From contig MU006220.1 in NCBI GenBank assembly GCA_010093685.1, forward strand, positions 961,502 through 1,025,501: a DNA stretch of 64,000 nucleotides. Reading direction: 5' to 3'. Positions 1-11,091 of this stretch are shown here, piece by piece (within the stretch, counting starts at the first letter, position 1; the number at the start of each line of letters is the position of its first letter). This DNA comes from Ophiobolus disseminans (Eukaryota > Ascomycota > Dothideomycetes > Pleosporales > Phaeosphaeriaceae). Below the pieces are notes generated by a model. That model was not told the DNA's origin and ran no database searches. It saw nothing but the letters and a program-made list of their open reading frames with translations. Both the position numbers and the translations under genes were made by a program.

Positions 1-1743
1 GTCACAGTCCTTGACAATGGGGTCCGAAACTGCCCGAACAGGTACAGCCTCTGGGCTTTCGTCCAGTTCGTTGTGGATCATGGTGTCACCCTCCTCGAAC
101 TCAGACTCCTCGTCGAGCGTGGGGGAAGTCTCTTCGGAGATTTGGGCGATCGAAACCGGGTTTGCCCCGGTGTCCGTGAATGTTTGCGATGCGTCTTGGA
201 CTCGCACAGTCTCGTCAATGGCTGACAGCGATTCACCATTTCCCTTGCTGGCCAAAACAGGGCTTGCCTCCGCGATGAACCAAGGCTTCTTTTTTGGTGT
301 CGTGCTTGTGGGAGAGAATGCGACGTTGTGGTCGAAGACGTCGCGTGTCTCCATGCGTGGCGAAGCAATAGGCGACGCCGGCTGAACGTAAGATTTGAGA
401 AGCCGCGGGACCATTCCAGAGTCCAGTGCTTGCGAAAGATGTTCCTCAGTGAAATCCAAGTGTGTGCCTGATTCAGCTGGAGCCTCAATTTCAGGAGCAT
501 GGATGGGTTCTTTCGCGGTATCTGCAGTAGCACGAAGCTCTTCGGACTCCAGGGTCGAAATGTCGTTGTCACCGCTGAGAATTTCGGCGACTACTTCCGA
601 CTTCAACGGCTGTTCAGTGTTGATGGCCGTTACATTCTCTATCGGTACTGTAGTCACTTTCGGGACAATCGGTTGAGCTACAGGGCCGTGATTGGTATGC
701 GATTCCGGCTCGTTGGTAGCGTCGGTGGTTGGACGTGCATCAGCCCTTTGTACCCATTTCCTTCGAACGTCGAAGTCGATGACTTTCCTCCTCGATTCGT
801 GTGTCCATTTACCGTAATCTGCCTCGATTCCCTCGAAGTCGTCTATCCAGCGATCGGGTATGCAGTCGTCACGGCCTTCGAGTGTGTCCAGCATCATGTC
901 GAGACGCTTGCCCAGATCGCTGACTTTTGCTCCCAGCACGTGAGAGATGGTATCAACTGCTTCTTTCCATTGCAAGAATGCAGCATCGGAATTGTTGGTA
1001 GGCGGGTCTATCGCATGCCAGCCCAGGCGCATGGCCGTCTGTGCGGTGGTGAGGTCGTCGGTGTAGCGAGGGACTTCGCGGAGAGTGGATATGCGTGCGG
1101 TCCACGTGCTCAGACGGTCCTTGAGCTGGGCATGGTGCGGTAGGGCGGAAAGGAGGGTCTGGGTGATGAGGAACGAGAAGTCGTCCATGGGCTTGTAGTT
1201 CTGGCGGCTCGCTTCGAAGCCGGCAGACGACGGGCGCGACCTGCCACTCGGATGCATGTCCAGCACGTGCTCCTTCAGCTCTTCCACGTCCAGCTTCAGC
1301 ATCTCCTCCTCGATGTCGTCCAGGCGCGCCTCGTGCGACTCCACCTCGACCGACAGCAGCGAGCCCCAGTATTCGAGCGGCGGCAGCGTGTTGGTGAGGT
1401 CCGCATCGCCCACGTGTTCCCTAATACGCAGCTCCAGACTCCGCCGCCGCTTTTCGCGGTACTCCACGCTTGGTTGCTCGAAGCTGCCCGACCATCCCCA
1501 CTGCTCAATCTCGCTGCACCAGCTCTTGAGCCGCTGCGCTGCCTTGGCGACACGTGCGCCCAAGTCCCGCTCCGCTGCGGTGAGTGTGTCGATGCAGGAG
1601 AAGATCTTGTATTCGTCACGTGCGGTGTCGAACGGCATGGGCCTCTGGGTGAAGGCGCAGAGGGTGGTGTCGGGTGAGAGATCGCGAAGGCGGCCTTCTT
1701 CCGAGCTGCCGTAATGGCGGCCTCTTCGCCCTCCAGGAGACAT
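1..1743 (-). CDS. KAR9-like karyogamy/microtubule-cortex protein, 5' part (runs off left edge)
   Basis: The minus strand is open from an ATG at 1743 to base 1 (581 codons) with no stop and no needed intron, so the 3' end lies outside the window. The N-terminal half is charged and helical, with segments such as EYWGSLLSVEVESHEARL and a conserved-looking block around MDDFSFLITQTLLSALPHH. The C-terminal visible part is acidic and Ser/Thr-rich, as expected for a disordered tail. From memory this resembles the filamentous-fungal KAR9 family (spindle positioning, linking microtubule plus ends to actin cables). No catalytic motif is visible. The upstream frame has no better ATG. Family assignment is moderate; coding status is very likely because composition and frame hold over 1.7 kb. 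Confidence 0.6.
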   Translation of the reverse strand, partial: MSPGGRRGRHYGSSEEGRLRDLSPDTTLCAFTQRPMPFDTARDEYKIFSCIDTLTAAERDLGARVAKAAQRLKSWCSEIEQWGWSGSFEQPSVEYREKRRRSLELRIREHVGDADLTNTLPPLEYWGSLLSVEVESHEARLDDIEEEMLKLDVEELKEHVLDMHPSGRSRPSSAGFEASRQNYKPMDDFSFLITQTLLSALPHHAQLKDRLSTWTARISTLREVPRYTDDLTTAQTAMRLGWHAIDPPTNNSDAAFLQWKEAVDTISHVLGAKVSDLGKRLDMMLDTLEGRDDCIPDRWIDDFEGIEADYGKWTHESRRKVIDFDVRRKWVQRADARPTTDATNEPESHTNHGPVAQPIVPKVTTVPIENVTAINTEQPLKSEVVAEILSGDNDISTLESEELRATADTAKEPIHAPEIEAPAESGTHLDFTEEHLSQALDSGMVPRLLKSYVQPASPIASPRMETRDVFDHNVAFSPTSTTPKKKPWFIAEASPVLASKGNGESLSAIDETVRVQDASQTFTDTGANPVSIAQISEETSPTLDEESEFEEGDTMIHNELDESPEAVPVRAVSDPIVKDCD

Positions 1744-2707
1744 TGTGGGTGACGGTGCGCGACGAGGTGTCAATGGCGGTGCTAGCCGCAGCGCGGGCGA
1801 CGATAGGCCTGCCATGGTGAAGAAATTCGGTCGGAAAGAGCGATTGCACGGACATGCATGGAAAGGGAAAGCTCAACGGAGCATGTCTCAGATAGAGGAG
1901 GCGCGATGACGCTTGCTGTTGCTGCGGGTTAGTAGTTAGTATCCTTTGTCACGGTGCCGGTGAATGCTGCCAGCAGCTCTGGTGTTTGTGATGCATCTTT
2001 CGCCGAACGCCTGCTGCTCAGCATGTTGCACGCATTGATCGCCGGCCCTAGCCTGAATGCCGTATGGCGCCCACATTTCATCCTATGGGCTGAACACCCG
2101 CACGTGCAGTCTCGAGCACAAATCATCAATATAGCCTTCATCGTCGCCTGGCATGCCATAGACAGGTCACTCATTCACGACTTCGCAAACAATTCCAGAC
2201 GTACCCTGCACGGCGATCATGTACGGCTGCTCCGTTTGCGGTACCAGGGTACAAACTCAACCTGATGTCACTGACTCGCCTGTCTGAACCCAGGACGACA
2301 AGCAACACTTCACTCAATCGACCTCCCATTTTCGCAAGACGCGTTACAGTTGCCGAGCCGTTCACCCTCACCATGCGATCCACTGCAGGCCGGCGTCATC
2401 GTTGCTCGCCAAGATATAGTCACTCCGCAGAGCACATAAAATCTGACACGACCTTCCTGCTCGCGTTAGCATCTTACTTAGATGCCTGCTGGTTCCGCAA
2501 TGCCTGTCGGACAAGCTTATGATCCATGGTCTTGGAGTCGATATCAGCAAGAGATCACCAATCACTTCCCGGCTCAAAGTGCAAAATGACGGGACCGTTT
2601 GACGGTACCACTGTTCTTCTGTTTGGACCTAGGATGTACATAAGTGACTTGTTCCCCCCGCCTCAAACCTTATCGCCACCGGCAGGTATACCGTTGTATC
2701 AGGGACC
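1744..2707. other. Intergenic region between the KAR9-like and M28 peptidase genes
   Basis: About 960 bases lie between divergently transcribed genes. Only short overlapping open frames of up to about 100 codons on both strands occur, none with recognisable protein character. It presumably holds both promoters. No clear TATA box or repeat was seen. Confidence 0.5.
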
Positions 2708-4959
2708 ATGAAGACTTGCCTATTTCTGCTCGGCGCAATTGGCGCTCAGGCGTGCATGCGCGAGCGTTCTTTTGTACACCATAGTCATCCACATGTCAAG
2801 AGACAGAGCCAGAACTCGACATTTCCTCCTATCCTTAATGCTAATGAGCAGATACTGTTAAGTTCTTTCGATAACACGTCTATTGCAGAATGGTCTTACT
2901 ACTATAGTACGTTTCAAATTACTTCAGCAGCATACACGACTAACATGTGCAGCCCATGGCGCTCATGTTGCCGGCCAAAATAAGACAATGGCGCAGTGGA
3001 CGGCGGATAAGTGGGCAGGGTATGGCTTCAAGTCAAGACTAGACGAATATTGTAAGTTTATTTAGGTTTGCAAGAATCAATGGCATGCATAGATTCGGTC
3101 CGAGGGCCTTGCTAACCAGAACAGATGTCTTCCTCAACTATCCGGTCTCTAACTCATTGGTTCTTACATACCCCAATGGTAGCACCTACAAGCCCACGCT
3201 TCGAGAGGACGTATTGGAAGAGGATCCCACGACTAGCTATCCCAATAGCATCCCCACGTTTCATGGCTACTCATTCACCGGCAATGCCTCGGCAGAATAC
3301 ATATACGTCGGCCGAGGACAGAAGATCGATTTTGACCGCCTGCAGTCACTCGGTGTTGAGCTCAAGGGCAAGATTGCCCTCGCTAAGTACGGTGGTCCCT
3401 TCCGTGGGCTTAAAGTCAAAAATGCTCAAGATTATGGCATGATTGGAGCTATCATCTTCTCAGACCCTGGAGACGATGGCAACATGACCGAAGCAAAGGG
3501 CGTTGCTGCTTACCCCGCTGGTGGTGCAAGGAACCCCTCGACCGTGCAACGAGGTAGTGTTCAGTTCTTGTCCACATACCCTGGCGACCCCACAACTCCA
3601 GGATATGTGTCTAAGCCAGACTCTGTTCGAGCCGATCGCAGCAAAATTCTTCCAGGTATCCCTTCGCTTCCTATCTCATGGATTGAGGCCCAGCCAATTC
3701 TCCAGGCTCTGAATGGGTTTGGCACAAACGGAACCCAGGTCAACAGAACTGGCTGGGTTGGTGCCATTCCCGGCGTCACCTATAGCACCGGAGCTGGCTC
3801 GAACGCCTCTTTGTCTCTTAGTAACGTCATGAATGACACCTACGGTACCATCTGGAATGTTGTGGGTATCATCAACGGCACAAACCAAGATGAAGTGGTC
3901 CTTGTTGGTAACCACCGCGACGCATGGATCGTCGGAGGAGCGGCTGACCCTAATTCGGGATCTGCGGTTCTTATTGAATTGGCCAAGGCCTTTGGCAAGC
4001 TCACAGCAACTGGATGGAAGCCTACCCGTACTATTGTCCTCTGCAGTTGGGACGCAGAGGAGTACGGGCTCGTTGGCAGCACAGAGTGGATGGAGGAGTA
4101 CATCCCATGGCTCAAGAACGCCGCGGTGTCGTACCTTAATATCGATGTTGCCGTCGCTGGGCCTATCCCGGATATATCCGCGACACCAGACCTCCACTCT
4201 ATCAGCACCAGCCTGATGAAGAAGATTGTCTATCCCTATCGTGGAAGTAACAACCTCACTCTTTATGATGTCTGGGTTCATGAGGGAGGCGTACCAGGTG
4301 TCTTGGGCTCGGGATCTGACTATACCGCTTTCCTGCACCGTGGCATTGCCTCAATTGACATGGGATCGGGGGGAGGGCCAAATGATCCGGTATATCACTA
4401 CCACTCCAATTATGACTCCTACGCCTGGATGGAGCGGTTCGGCGATCCTGGCTTCCACACCCACAAAGCCATGGGCCAGTACCTCACACTCCTACTCTAC
4501 CACATGGTATCTGACCCCGTCGTGCCCCTCGAGCCCGCAGCCTACGGCCCCGAACTCCTCAAATACTACCGCGCGCTCAACACCACCATTGCCGCCACAA
4601 ACTACACCGTCGACCTCACTCCGCTACAGTCCGCCATCTCAAACTTCACATACGCTGCGCGCGAATTCGAGCTACTACGCTCCAAGGCTATCTCGACCAA
4701 CGACTCAGCCTTGCTCGCCGTGCAGAACCACAAAGCGCGTGACTTTTCGCGCGGCTTTACGAGCCAGGGCGGACTTCCGACTCGTGAGTTCTACCAGCAT
4801 ACTATTTTCGCGCCGGGTAGAGATACTGGCTATGCGCCTGTGACGTTTCCGGGCATCACGGAGAGTATCACGTTTGATCGGAACCAGACGCTCGCGCAGG
4901 AATGGGTTGTCAAGACGAGTCGTGCGATTCTTGTTGCGGCGGGTATCTTGAAGACGTGA
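2708..4959 (+). CDS. Secreted M28 zinc peptidase, glutamate carboxypeptidase II / Vps70-like
   Basis: Three exons: 2708-2906, 2953-3051 and 3125-4959, giving 710 aa. Introns are 46 and 73 bases with GT-AG ends, the first with a CTAAC branch site, and both joins restore the frame. A signal peptide (MKTCLFLLGAIGAQA) precedes a PA domain and the M28 catalytic domain. Predicted zinc ligands match the GCPII pattern: His363 and Asp374 in GNHRDAW...DPNSG, the Glu pair 411-412 in SWDAEEYG, Asp440 in NIDVAVAG, and His526 in YHYHSNYDS. A C-terminal helical dimerisation region follows, as in the family. Many N-glycosylation sequons suggest export. It probably removes C-terminal acidic residues from peptides in the vacuole or outside the cell; substrate is unknown. 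Confidence 0.93.
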
Positions 4960-5381
4960 TAGGGTGGATGGCATGTACAGGACTAAGAAGAAAGGAACGA
5001 CTGGTGGTTTTTGGGTTGTGGATGTAGTAGATGTCTAATGATAATGAATTGAACGATGAAGCAAGAAGGAATTGGTCGTGGGAAAATGTTCCAATCTGCT
5101 GCAACTTGTTGAGTACTTCAGATCCAGGCTGCAGCAATACGTTTCGTAGGATTATCAGGCCCTCCGGCAATCCTTCGCAAGCGAAGCCGAATAGAGCTAG
5201 CATATTGCCCTTTCAACGCATACCGAGGTTTACAACTCCATAAGATGCTGTGCTTGAACGATCAGTAATCGTCTAAAGTAGGAAAATCGACGCAGCGGTG
5301 TGATATCCTCTGCTGTAGAGCGTAGAGTTTCACGTTTTTGTTAGGCGGATATGTTCTGTGGAGATTTGGGCAGAGGAGAGG

Positions 5382-5389
5382 TATAAATA
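5382..5389 (+). promoter_or_regulatory. TATA-box-like element upstream of the DUF829 gene
   Basis: TATAAATA lies 106 bases before the ATG at 5488, a suitable spacing for a fungal core promoter. Confidence 0.5.
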
Positions 5390-5457
5390 AGTACTCCGTC
5401 GATTCGTGATACAACACGGAAGTTGAACTTTCAATCGACGTAAACTTTTTTCCTTAC

Positions 5458-5477
5458 CACACACACACACACACACA
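5458..5477. repeat. (CA)10 microsatellite in the 5' leader
   Basis: Ten perfect CA units end 10 bases before the ATG at 5488, so the tract probably lies in the 5' untranslated leader or at the transcription start. Confidence 0.9.
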
Positions 5478-5487
5478 ACACCTAAAG

Positions 5488-6339
5488 ATGTCCACCCCCA
5501 GTTTCACCACCCTCACACCCAGCATATCCCTCCACACCCCTTCCCCCCACACCTCCGGCCACCTAATCATCCTTTGCACCTGGCTCGGCGCGCGCACGCA
5601 ACACATATCCAAATACATATCAGCCTATACGTCCATTGCGCCCGCTGCCAAAATCCTCCTCATACAATCCTCCCTGCGCAGCATAACATCCCCATACGCC
5701 ACGCAGCGCCGCGTCATCCAGCCCGCCGCATCCGTCGTACGCGCCGTACTCAATGAGACGAAGTCTCCGAAGATAATGCTGCATACGTTCTCGAATGGCG
5801 GGCCGAATGCAGCCACGCAGCTTCTACTCGTGCTGCGCGAGCAGAGAAACGAAGCGCTCCCGCTGGTCGGTGTGATATGTGACTCTGGGCCTGCGGCGGG
5901 CGAGTACTGGCGGAATTATAACGCAATGGTATTATCGTTGCCAGCTGGGGTAGCGCGTGTGCTAGGCGCGGTGGTCGTGCATGGGATTTTGATCTTGCTG
6001 GCGGCGAGTGTGTGGATGGGGCGGTATGAGAAATTGGAAGTCCTGATTAGGCGCACGTTGCTGAGTAAGGAGTTTGTGATGTGTGGTAGGATTTGCTACG
6101 TGTATAGCAAGGAGGATCGGATGACGTGGTGGGAGGATGTGGTCGGGCATGCAGGGATGGCGAGGGGGATGGGGTGGGAGGTAAGTTTGTTGAGTGTGGA
6201 GATCTTGGTGATACAGGTACTGACTGTGTGGTAGGTTGATGAGTGGTGTGTGGAGGGTACGGCGCATTGTAATCATCTCTCCAAGGATGTTGAGGGGTAT
6301 GTTGATCGGATGAGGGGCATGTGGGAGGGATCGAAGTGA
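5488..6339 (+). CDS. DUF829 (TMEM53-like) alpha/beta-hydrolase-fold protein
   Basis: Two exons, 5488-6180 and 6235-6339, encode 265 aa. The 54-base intron begins GTAAGT and the join restores a C-terminal stretch (VDEWCVEGTAHCNHLSKD) that unspliced reading would lose. Family-like features are the N-terminal HLIILCTWLGA strand, the HTFSNGG nucleophile-elbow-like motif, a CDSGPA segment, and the final His in the CNHLSKD block. DUF829 proteins are poorly characterised; some are linked to the nuclear envelope or membranes. A hydrophobic stretch near residues 150-175 could be membrane-associated. No substrate can be given. Confidence 0.82.
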
Positions 6340-6482
6340 GAGTTGATGAGTGTGCTCTGGAGAGGATAGTATTGTGTTGCTGATGAGAAATGTAGTGTGC
6401 CGTTGGTGAGAATAGTAGTGTGTTGTCGGTGAGGGATAGTAATGTGTTGTTCGATCTTTGAGCATTGTCGGCATCGAGCAGT

Positions 6483-7903
6483 CTAAAGCCCAGCGCCGGC
6501 ATCCTGCAACGCATCATCATCTACCGCGGGAGCTTTGTGTAGACCTGCGAGAAACTCCGCGTCTAACAATTCCTTGTGCGAAGTGATGCTTTTTGGGATC
6601 CCCGCCAGGCATGGCTCGTACTTTGGCCCGTGAACGTAGCTGTGAAACTTGCCAACTCGCGCAAAGGAACGTTCACGCGAGAGTGCCGTGTACGCACGGC
6701 CTGGTCTTGGGACGGGTAAATCCCGGAGATCATGATCACAGGGGAGAAGGCACTTCTCCAAGACTGTTATATTCAGCACGGAATCCGCTGATGTGTCAGT
6801 GGCGCGGACTATGACCCGGGGATCTCTTGCTACATCTTCTGCATCGAGTGTGTACTCGAAGATGAATTGCTCAAGTTCCGGCGGAAGGTAGTCACCGACA
6901 GCTAGTCGCACATTTGACTGAATCTCAAAGTAGGCGTGACGCTGTAGCAGATCCAGAGTAGGTGGGAGTTTGTTGTACATGCAGTAGTTGTCGTCGGGAA
7001 TGGTTTCGTTGCGGCCCTGGGTGCATTGCTTAGACGCTAATCGCTCTTTAGTCGCTCGACATGCTGCAGCCAGTGCGAAGAACGGCACGTCATGAGGTGT
7101 ATGATCTTTCTCCAGGATGGCCAAGAGCTTCTCGTGTATAAGATCGCATGAGAAATTCTGGGTCACTTTTGAAGGCCACAAGCCAAGTTGCAGGTCCAGG
7201 AACAACTTGAATGCGGTTGCGTCTCCATTGGGCATGTTGGAGATTCGCATGATTTCGACAAACAAAACGGGATTTCGCTCCAATATAGGCCGAGTGTATG
7301 GCGCCAATGTACGTTGATGGTAGGATGGTTTGTGTTCTACCGTTTCAGCCATCGCCTCGAGATACATGTCCTGAATACGCTGGCCATACACAACTGGCTC
7401 AGTAGGTTGGCGCGCTTTGAGCAATTGTTCCAGCAATTCTCTTGGGACATCTAGTGCTGTCAAATTCTGCTTTGCACATAGTGACGTAGGTACATACCAG
7501 GTGAGAGGACGTTGACTGACTCCCACCAATCATTGTCGCACGCCGCCGCCGTGAAGGCTTCGAATGCAACGTCTACGCCTTTGAGAATAGCCTCATGTTC
7601 TTCTTTGAGGTCCTCATTGAATCGTCGTACTGATTCTTGAACACCATTGAACTGGGCGTGCAAAGCTTGCGAGATGCCATGGATGTTGGGCTGGCTCTTG
7701 AAATTGGGTCCAGCTACAAGGCGCTCGAATGTGGTGTAGAAGGTGTTGTGCGTGTCTGCGATCCCTTGAATGGCATTATTAATCTCTGTCGCATTGTAGC
7801 TCTTGTTTGCTACGCTCGACTCATCACTCCGCCGTTCCTTGGAGCGGCGCGTCCGTGTCTGCAGATCTTCTCGCCACGGTCTCGATCTCTCTGGGGTTGA
7901 CAT
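6483..7903 (-). CDS. Orphan protein, intact member of a lineage-specific paralog pair
   Basis: Exons 7903-7498 and 7450-6483 with a 47-base GT-AG intron give 457 aa in phase. I do not recognise the family. Residues about 35-135 are predicted mostly helical (FNEDLKEEHEAILKGVDVAF). The C-terminal half carries a block shared with the neighbour, TLDLLQRHAYFEIQ followed by LPPELEQFIFEYTL. No signal peptide, membrane segment or catalytic motif is visible. The next gene to the right on the same strand (8750-10142) has the same exon layout and clear similarity along its length, so the two arose by tandem duplication. Coding status is well supported by this conservation; function is unknown. Confidence 0.78.
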
Positions 7904-8377
7904 GACGATGTATGGCTAGAGAATGGCGTCTCTGTGAAGTATGTGTGTCAGAGTGTCGATGAGGTTCTAGGCAGCAAACATTATGGTGGATCTGTGCTAC
8001 AAGGAAAACACGCTAAAGCGCGTGGCGGTCAGGATATGGCTTGATCTGGACGGCTGCATCAATGTCAGCGAACTTTCGTTTGTAGTACCACTGCGACCTA
8101 GTGGCACAGCCCATGATGCTTTCCACTTAACCAACTCGTATACAACTCGTAGTGGGTAGGCGTGCAGAAATTGACGACCAAATTAGAAGCTATTAACAAA
8201 ATTAAACTATAGTCTTAATGAGGTAGACTTTCTCTTCGCGACGACTGTTTACACTTTAGAACCCTTCTTGTTATCGCTCAGACAAACCGTAGTCATAAAG
8301 TTGAGATCAGCGTTAGAACAATACGAGCTGATATGGTCCAGCGCGTACAAGAAATTTCGCTATTTTTCCGGCATTTC
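7904..8377. other. AT-richer spacer between paralogs
   Basis: The upstream region of the intact paralog. Part of it (about 8160-8300) is AT-richer than its surroundings. No feature is recognised beyond presumed promoter sequence. Confidence 0.35.
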
Positions 8378-8725
8378 TTAATAACGACTACGCCTAGAAA
8401 ACATCTGAGCCTCCCGCTCATATCTGCTATACCATTCGAGGTCTCTTTCTCTTTCGGAATCATCTCTTTCGCGAGTAGCAAAAGCCATGATTGATCGGCT
8501 GTGAGGCTCCCAGTGTGCGTCATATTCCTCCTCCTCATGTTCAGAGTCCATGGACGGAGGACCTGAATTAGCATCGTCTGACTCGTTGTAATATCTAGAT
8601 GAATGGTGGCTTTTGAATGTCTTCGTGATTGAGCAACTGCTCAAAGTACGCACGAGCTGGCAATCGCAACTGCGATTCGAAGCTCTAGAACCCGCTCTCC
8701 TCAATTGCACCAACACTGTAAACAA
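8378..8725 (-). CDS. Possible short hypothetical protein or exon relic, charged tail
   Basis: An open frame of about 115 codons ends in a highly charged, aromatic tail (DDSERERDLEWYSRYEREA) before a stop at 8378. The frame has no upstream ATG and begins near a TTTACAG acceptor-like site around 8718, so it may be a terminal exon of a spliced or decayed gene. Composition looks more protein-like than the surrounding spacer. It lies just downstream of the broken paralog at 8750-10142 but I could not find a convincing in-phase join to it. Treat as tentative. Confidence 0.25.
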   Translation of the reverse strand: MFTVLVQLRRAGSRASNRSCDCQLVRTLSSCSITKTFKSHHSSRYYNESDDANSGPPSMDSEHEEEEYDAHWEPHSRSIMAFATRERDDSERERDLEWYSRYEREAQMFSRRSRY

Positions 8726-8749
8726 GGCGTAGGGCTAATTACGCCTGCT

Positions 8750-10142
8750 CTAAAACTGCTTATCGATGCCTTCTACACTGTTACGTAGCTTAGCGCTACT
8801 GCTTCTACATTCACAAACAAATAAATTAAAAGAGTAATATCCAGATAATAATAAGCGGTCAGTTTGATAGTATTCGGCTTCCATCTCTGCGGCGTTCTCT
8901 AAGTCCGAAAACGAGCTGATACTGTAGGGGATCACGGGCAGGGATTTTTCGTGAGGTGTGTTGAACGTGTAACGAAAGTCGCGACCGCAACGAGTTTGCT
9001 GTCCTCCGTCGAAGCCCTCATGCCAACCGCGGGTATCGTGACGAAATGGGATTAGACACATCAAGGCCTTTCCCCGTTTAGGGAGCGCGTGATGGGCCAG
9101 TACTAGTACTCGGGGATCGCTCATCTGACACTCTTCCTTTACCGCTTCCTCGACGATGAGCCGCGTAAGCTCACTAGGTAGCCGTTTGCCAACAGCGAGC
9201 TGAACGGTGTGCTGGATCTCGAAATAAGCGTGGCGTTGGAGCAGGTCAAGAGTGGGTATGGGGATATTGAATTCGCAAGCATTATTGTCCGGTGGAAGCC
9301 ACTGCACGGCAGAGCAAGGAACTCGGAGCATCTCAGTTTTCAACTTTCGGGACGCGGAAGCAAGTGCCAAGAAAGGCCTGTCAGGGCGTCTTGCTACCGC
9401 CTTCAACATACGTGATAGATCATCGTGTATGTCGTCGTGCAACTGTACGCAGTGCTTGCTAGGATGTGTCGTATGTGTACAGAGAACATCAAGCTCCAGG
9501 TCCAGAGACAAGTGTAGTGCTGTTCTATGCCCGCTAGGCATGCTGGCTATACGGACAATCTCGTGGTAAACACGGGTAGTGAACGCGTTGAATCGACGAT
9601 CCCAGGTTGGATCACTCCGAGGCTCCCTCAATGTCAGATTGAACGTCTTGTGCATCATCTCCTTAACATAATGACCATAAGCGACAGGATCTTCGGGTGG
9701 AGACAGAGCAAGTAGCTGACTTAGCATTCCGTCCGGAATTTCTACAAGGGTCAATACTTTTGTGACTAGGCCTACGCGGTGGCTTCATACCATGTGAGAA
9801 TATGTTCATACCCTCTCACCAACAGTCCTCTTCTGCGATTTCCTTGACGGCATCATCAAAGGTCTTGAGTATGATCTTGTGCTCTTCTTTCAGCTGTTGA
9901 GTGAGTCTTGCTATCAACCCTTGGCAGTTGTCAAAATGTTGGTTTAAGCTTTCCGACAAGGCAGTTATGTTTGGCTTGTTGCTGTACTTGGGGCTTCTCA
10001 GGATGCTCTCAACTGTGGTAGAGTAGCTGCTGTGTAGATCCGTGATCTTTTTGGCCATGTATCCTAGCACGGTCGAATTTCCGCAGTCAGGAACCTGGCC
10101 CTGGCTTAGTTGCCTCCGGTCTCCTGTTAGCTGTTTATCCAT
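8750..10142 (-). pseudogene. Second paralog of the orphan pair, interrupted by one in-frame TGA
   Basis: Exon 1 (10142 to about 9791) and exon 2 (9741-8750) match the intact copy at 6483-7903 in order and splice position: a conserved GTATGA donor and a GTAG acceptor give a 49-base intron and a 448-codon model in phase. One codon, TGA at 9818-9816, interrupts it just before the donor. The intact copy reads Trp-Trp-Glu at this place and this copy reads Trp-stop-Glu, so a G-to-A change (TGG to TGA) explains it. Shared blocks include LKEEHKIILKTFDDAVKE and TLDLLQRHAYFEIQ. Alternatives are a truncated 108-aa protein, readthrough, or a sequencing error. Function unknown. Confidence 0.65.
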
Positions 10143-11091
10143 CTGGAAGCTGGTGCAGTTGTGACAGTGTGCTGGCTTTACAACCTCCTTGGTGCGGACG
10201 TTGAGCAGATGCGCGGTTGGAATCGGGTTCTTACAGTTTTATGACTGACATAACAAATCTTACGTAAATTGTGTAGCTGGAGTGGAGTGCGAAGATTATA
10301 GCGCGAGATATTAGGAAGGGGTGCGCATTGACTGCGCTTAGACGGCACGCGTGGCGCGTGGCAGCCCTAAGTCCAGATGCCGTTTGCGCGTCGCACTCTC
10401 TATTCTAGTCATCTCAACTCGAGTCCTACGCTGGAGCGCAATCCCCATATCTCCAAGTGTGACTTGACAGGGAGCGGAAATGTTGTAACCTTCAAAATCT
10501 CGCATCGTCTTACAGCCAATCGCAGCCAATTACGGCTGTGCTGGGCTTTCTGAGATTTGCCCCGCGGGGCAAACATCACCTGGGCAGCTTCGTCTGCCCA
10601 CCAACAGTACCTTGTTCACTCAGCGTTGTGCATTGCTGCTATTACAGGGCATTACTGCATCAGCAAACACGTACTTAGCGACTGAGGTTGACTTCCAACG
10701 TTTGCGTACACGCCGGGGGATTACCCTCGAAATGATTACCCGTAGGACTCCTCCCCGGTCACATATCAACAACGCCCTGCCCCATCATAACACAGGCGCC
10801 CAAGCAACTCGAAGCTTTTGCGCCGATTTTTATGGGCGACGCCATACCTCACCTCCCCTTTGCCTGGCAAAAAGAACCAAACAATGATGGTATACATTGG
10901 TCTTCCCTAGATTGGAACTAAAGAATGAATTTGCAAAAATATAACAAGGATGCAGATTGATAAGACGACTTAGAGGACTCGATGACTACTAGTGTGAGTA
11001 GCAGAGGTAGAGATTAATAGGATGAATGCTCGGCTGTTGCGTGAATCCAGTTAAATCTAGGCGGCCAACTCCGCACCGCGGTTCACTTGTT
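10143..11091. other. Intergenic region
   Basis: About 950 bases with only short, uncharacteristic open frames on both strands. It includes the upstream region of the broken paralog. No RNA gene, repeat or transposon remnant was recognised. Confidence 0.4.

Larger units (their letters stand above)
4960..5487. other. Intergenic region and core promoter of the DUF829 gene
   Basis: This 528-base gap between two plus-strand genes holds the 3' end of the peptidase gene and the promoter of the next gene. It ends with a TATA-like element and a CA repeat, listed separately. No protein-like frame is supported. Confidence 0.5.

Noticed and set aside
499..1143. 214-codon plus-strand frame
   Set aside because: Antisense to the KAR9-like coding frame, which is open over the whole 1.7 kb and has better protein character.
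5962..6520. Two long His/Thr/Pro-rich minus-strand frames
   Set aside because: Antisense to the DUF829 gene and to low-complexity GT-rich 3' sequence.
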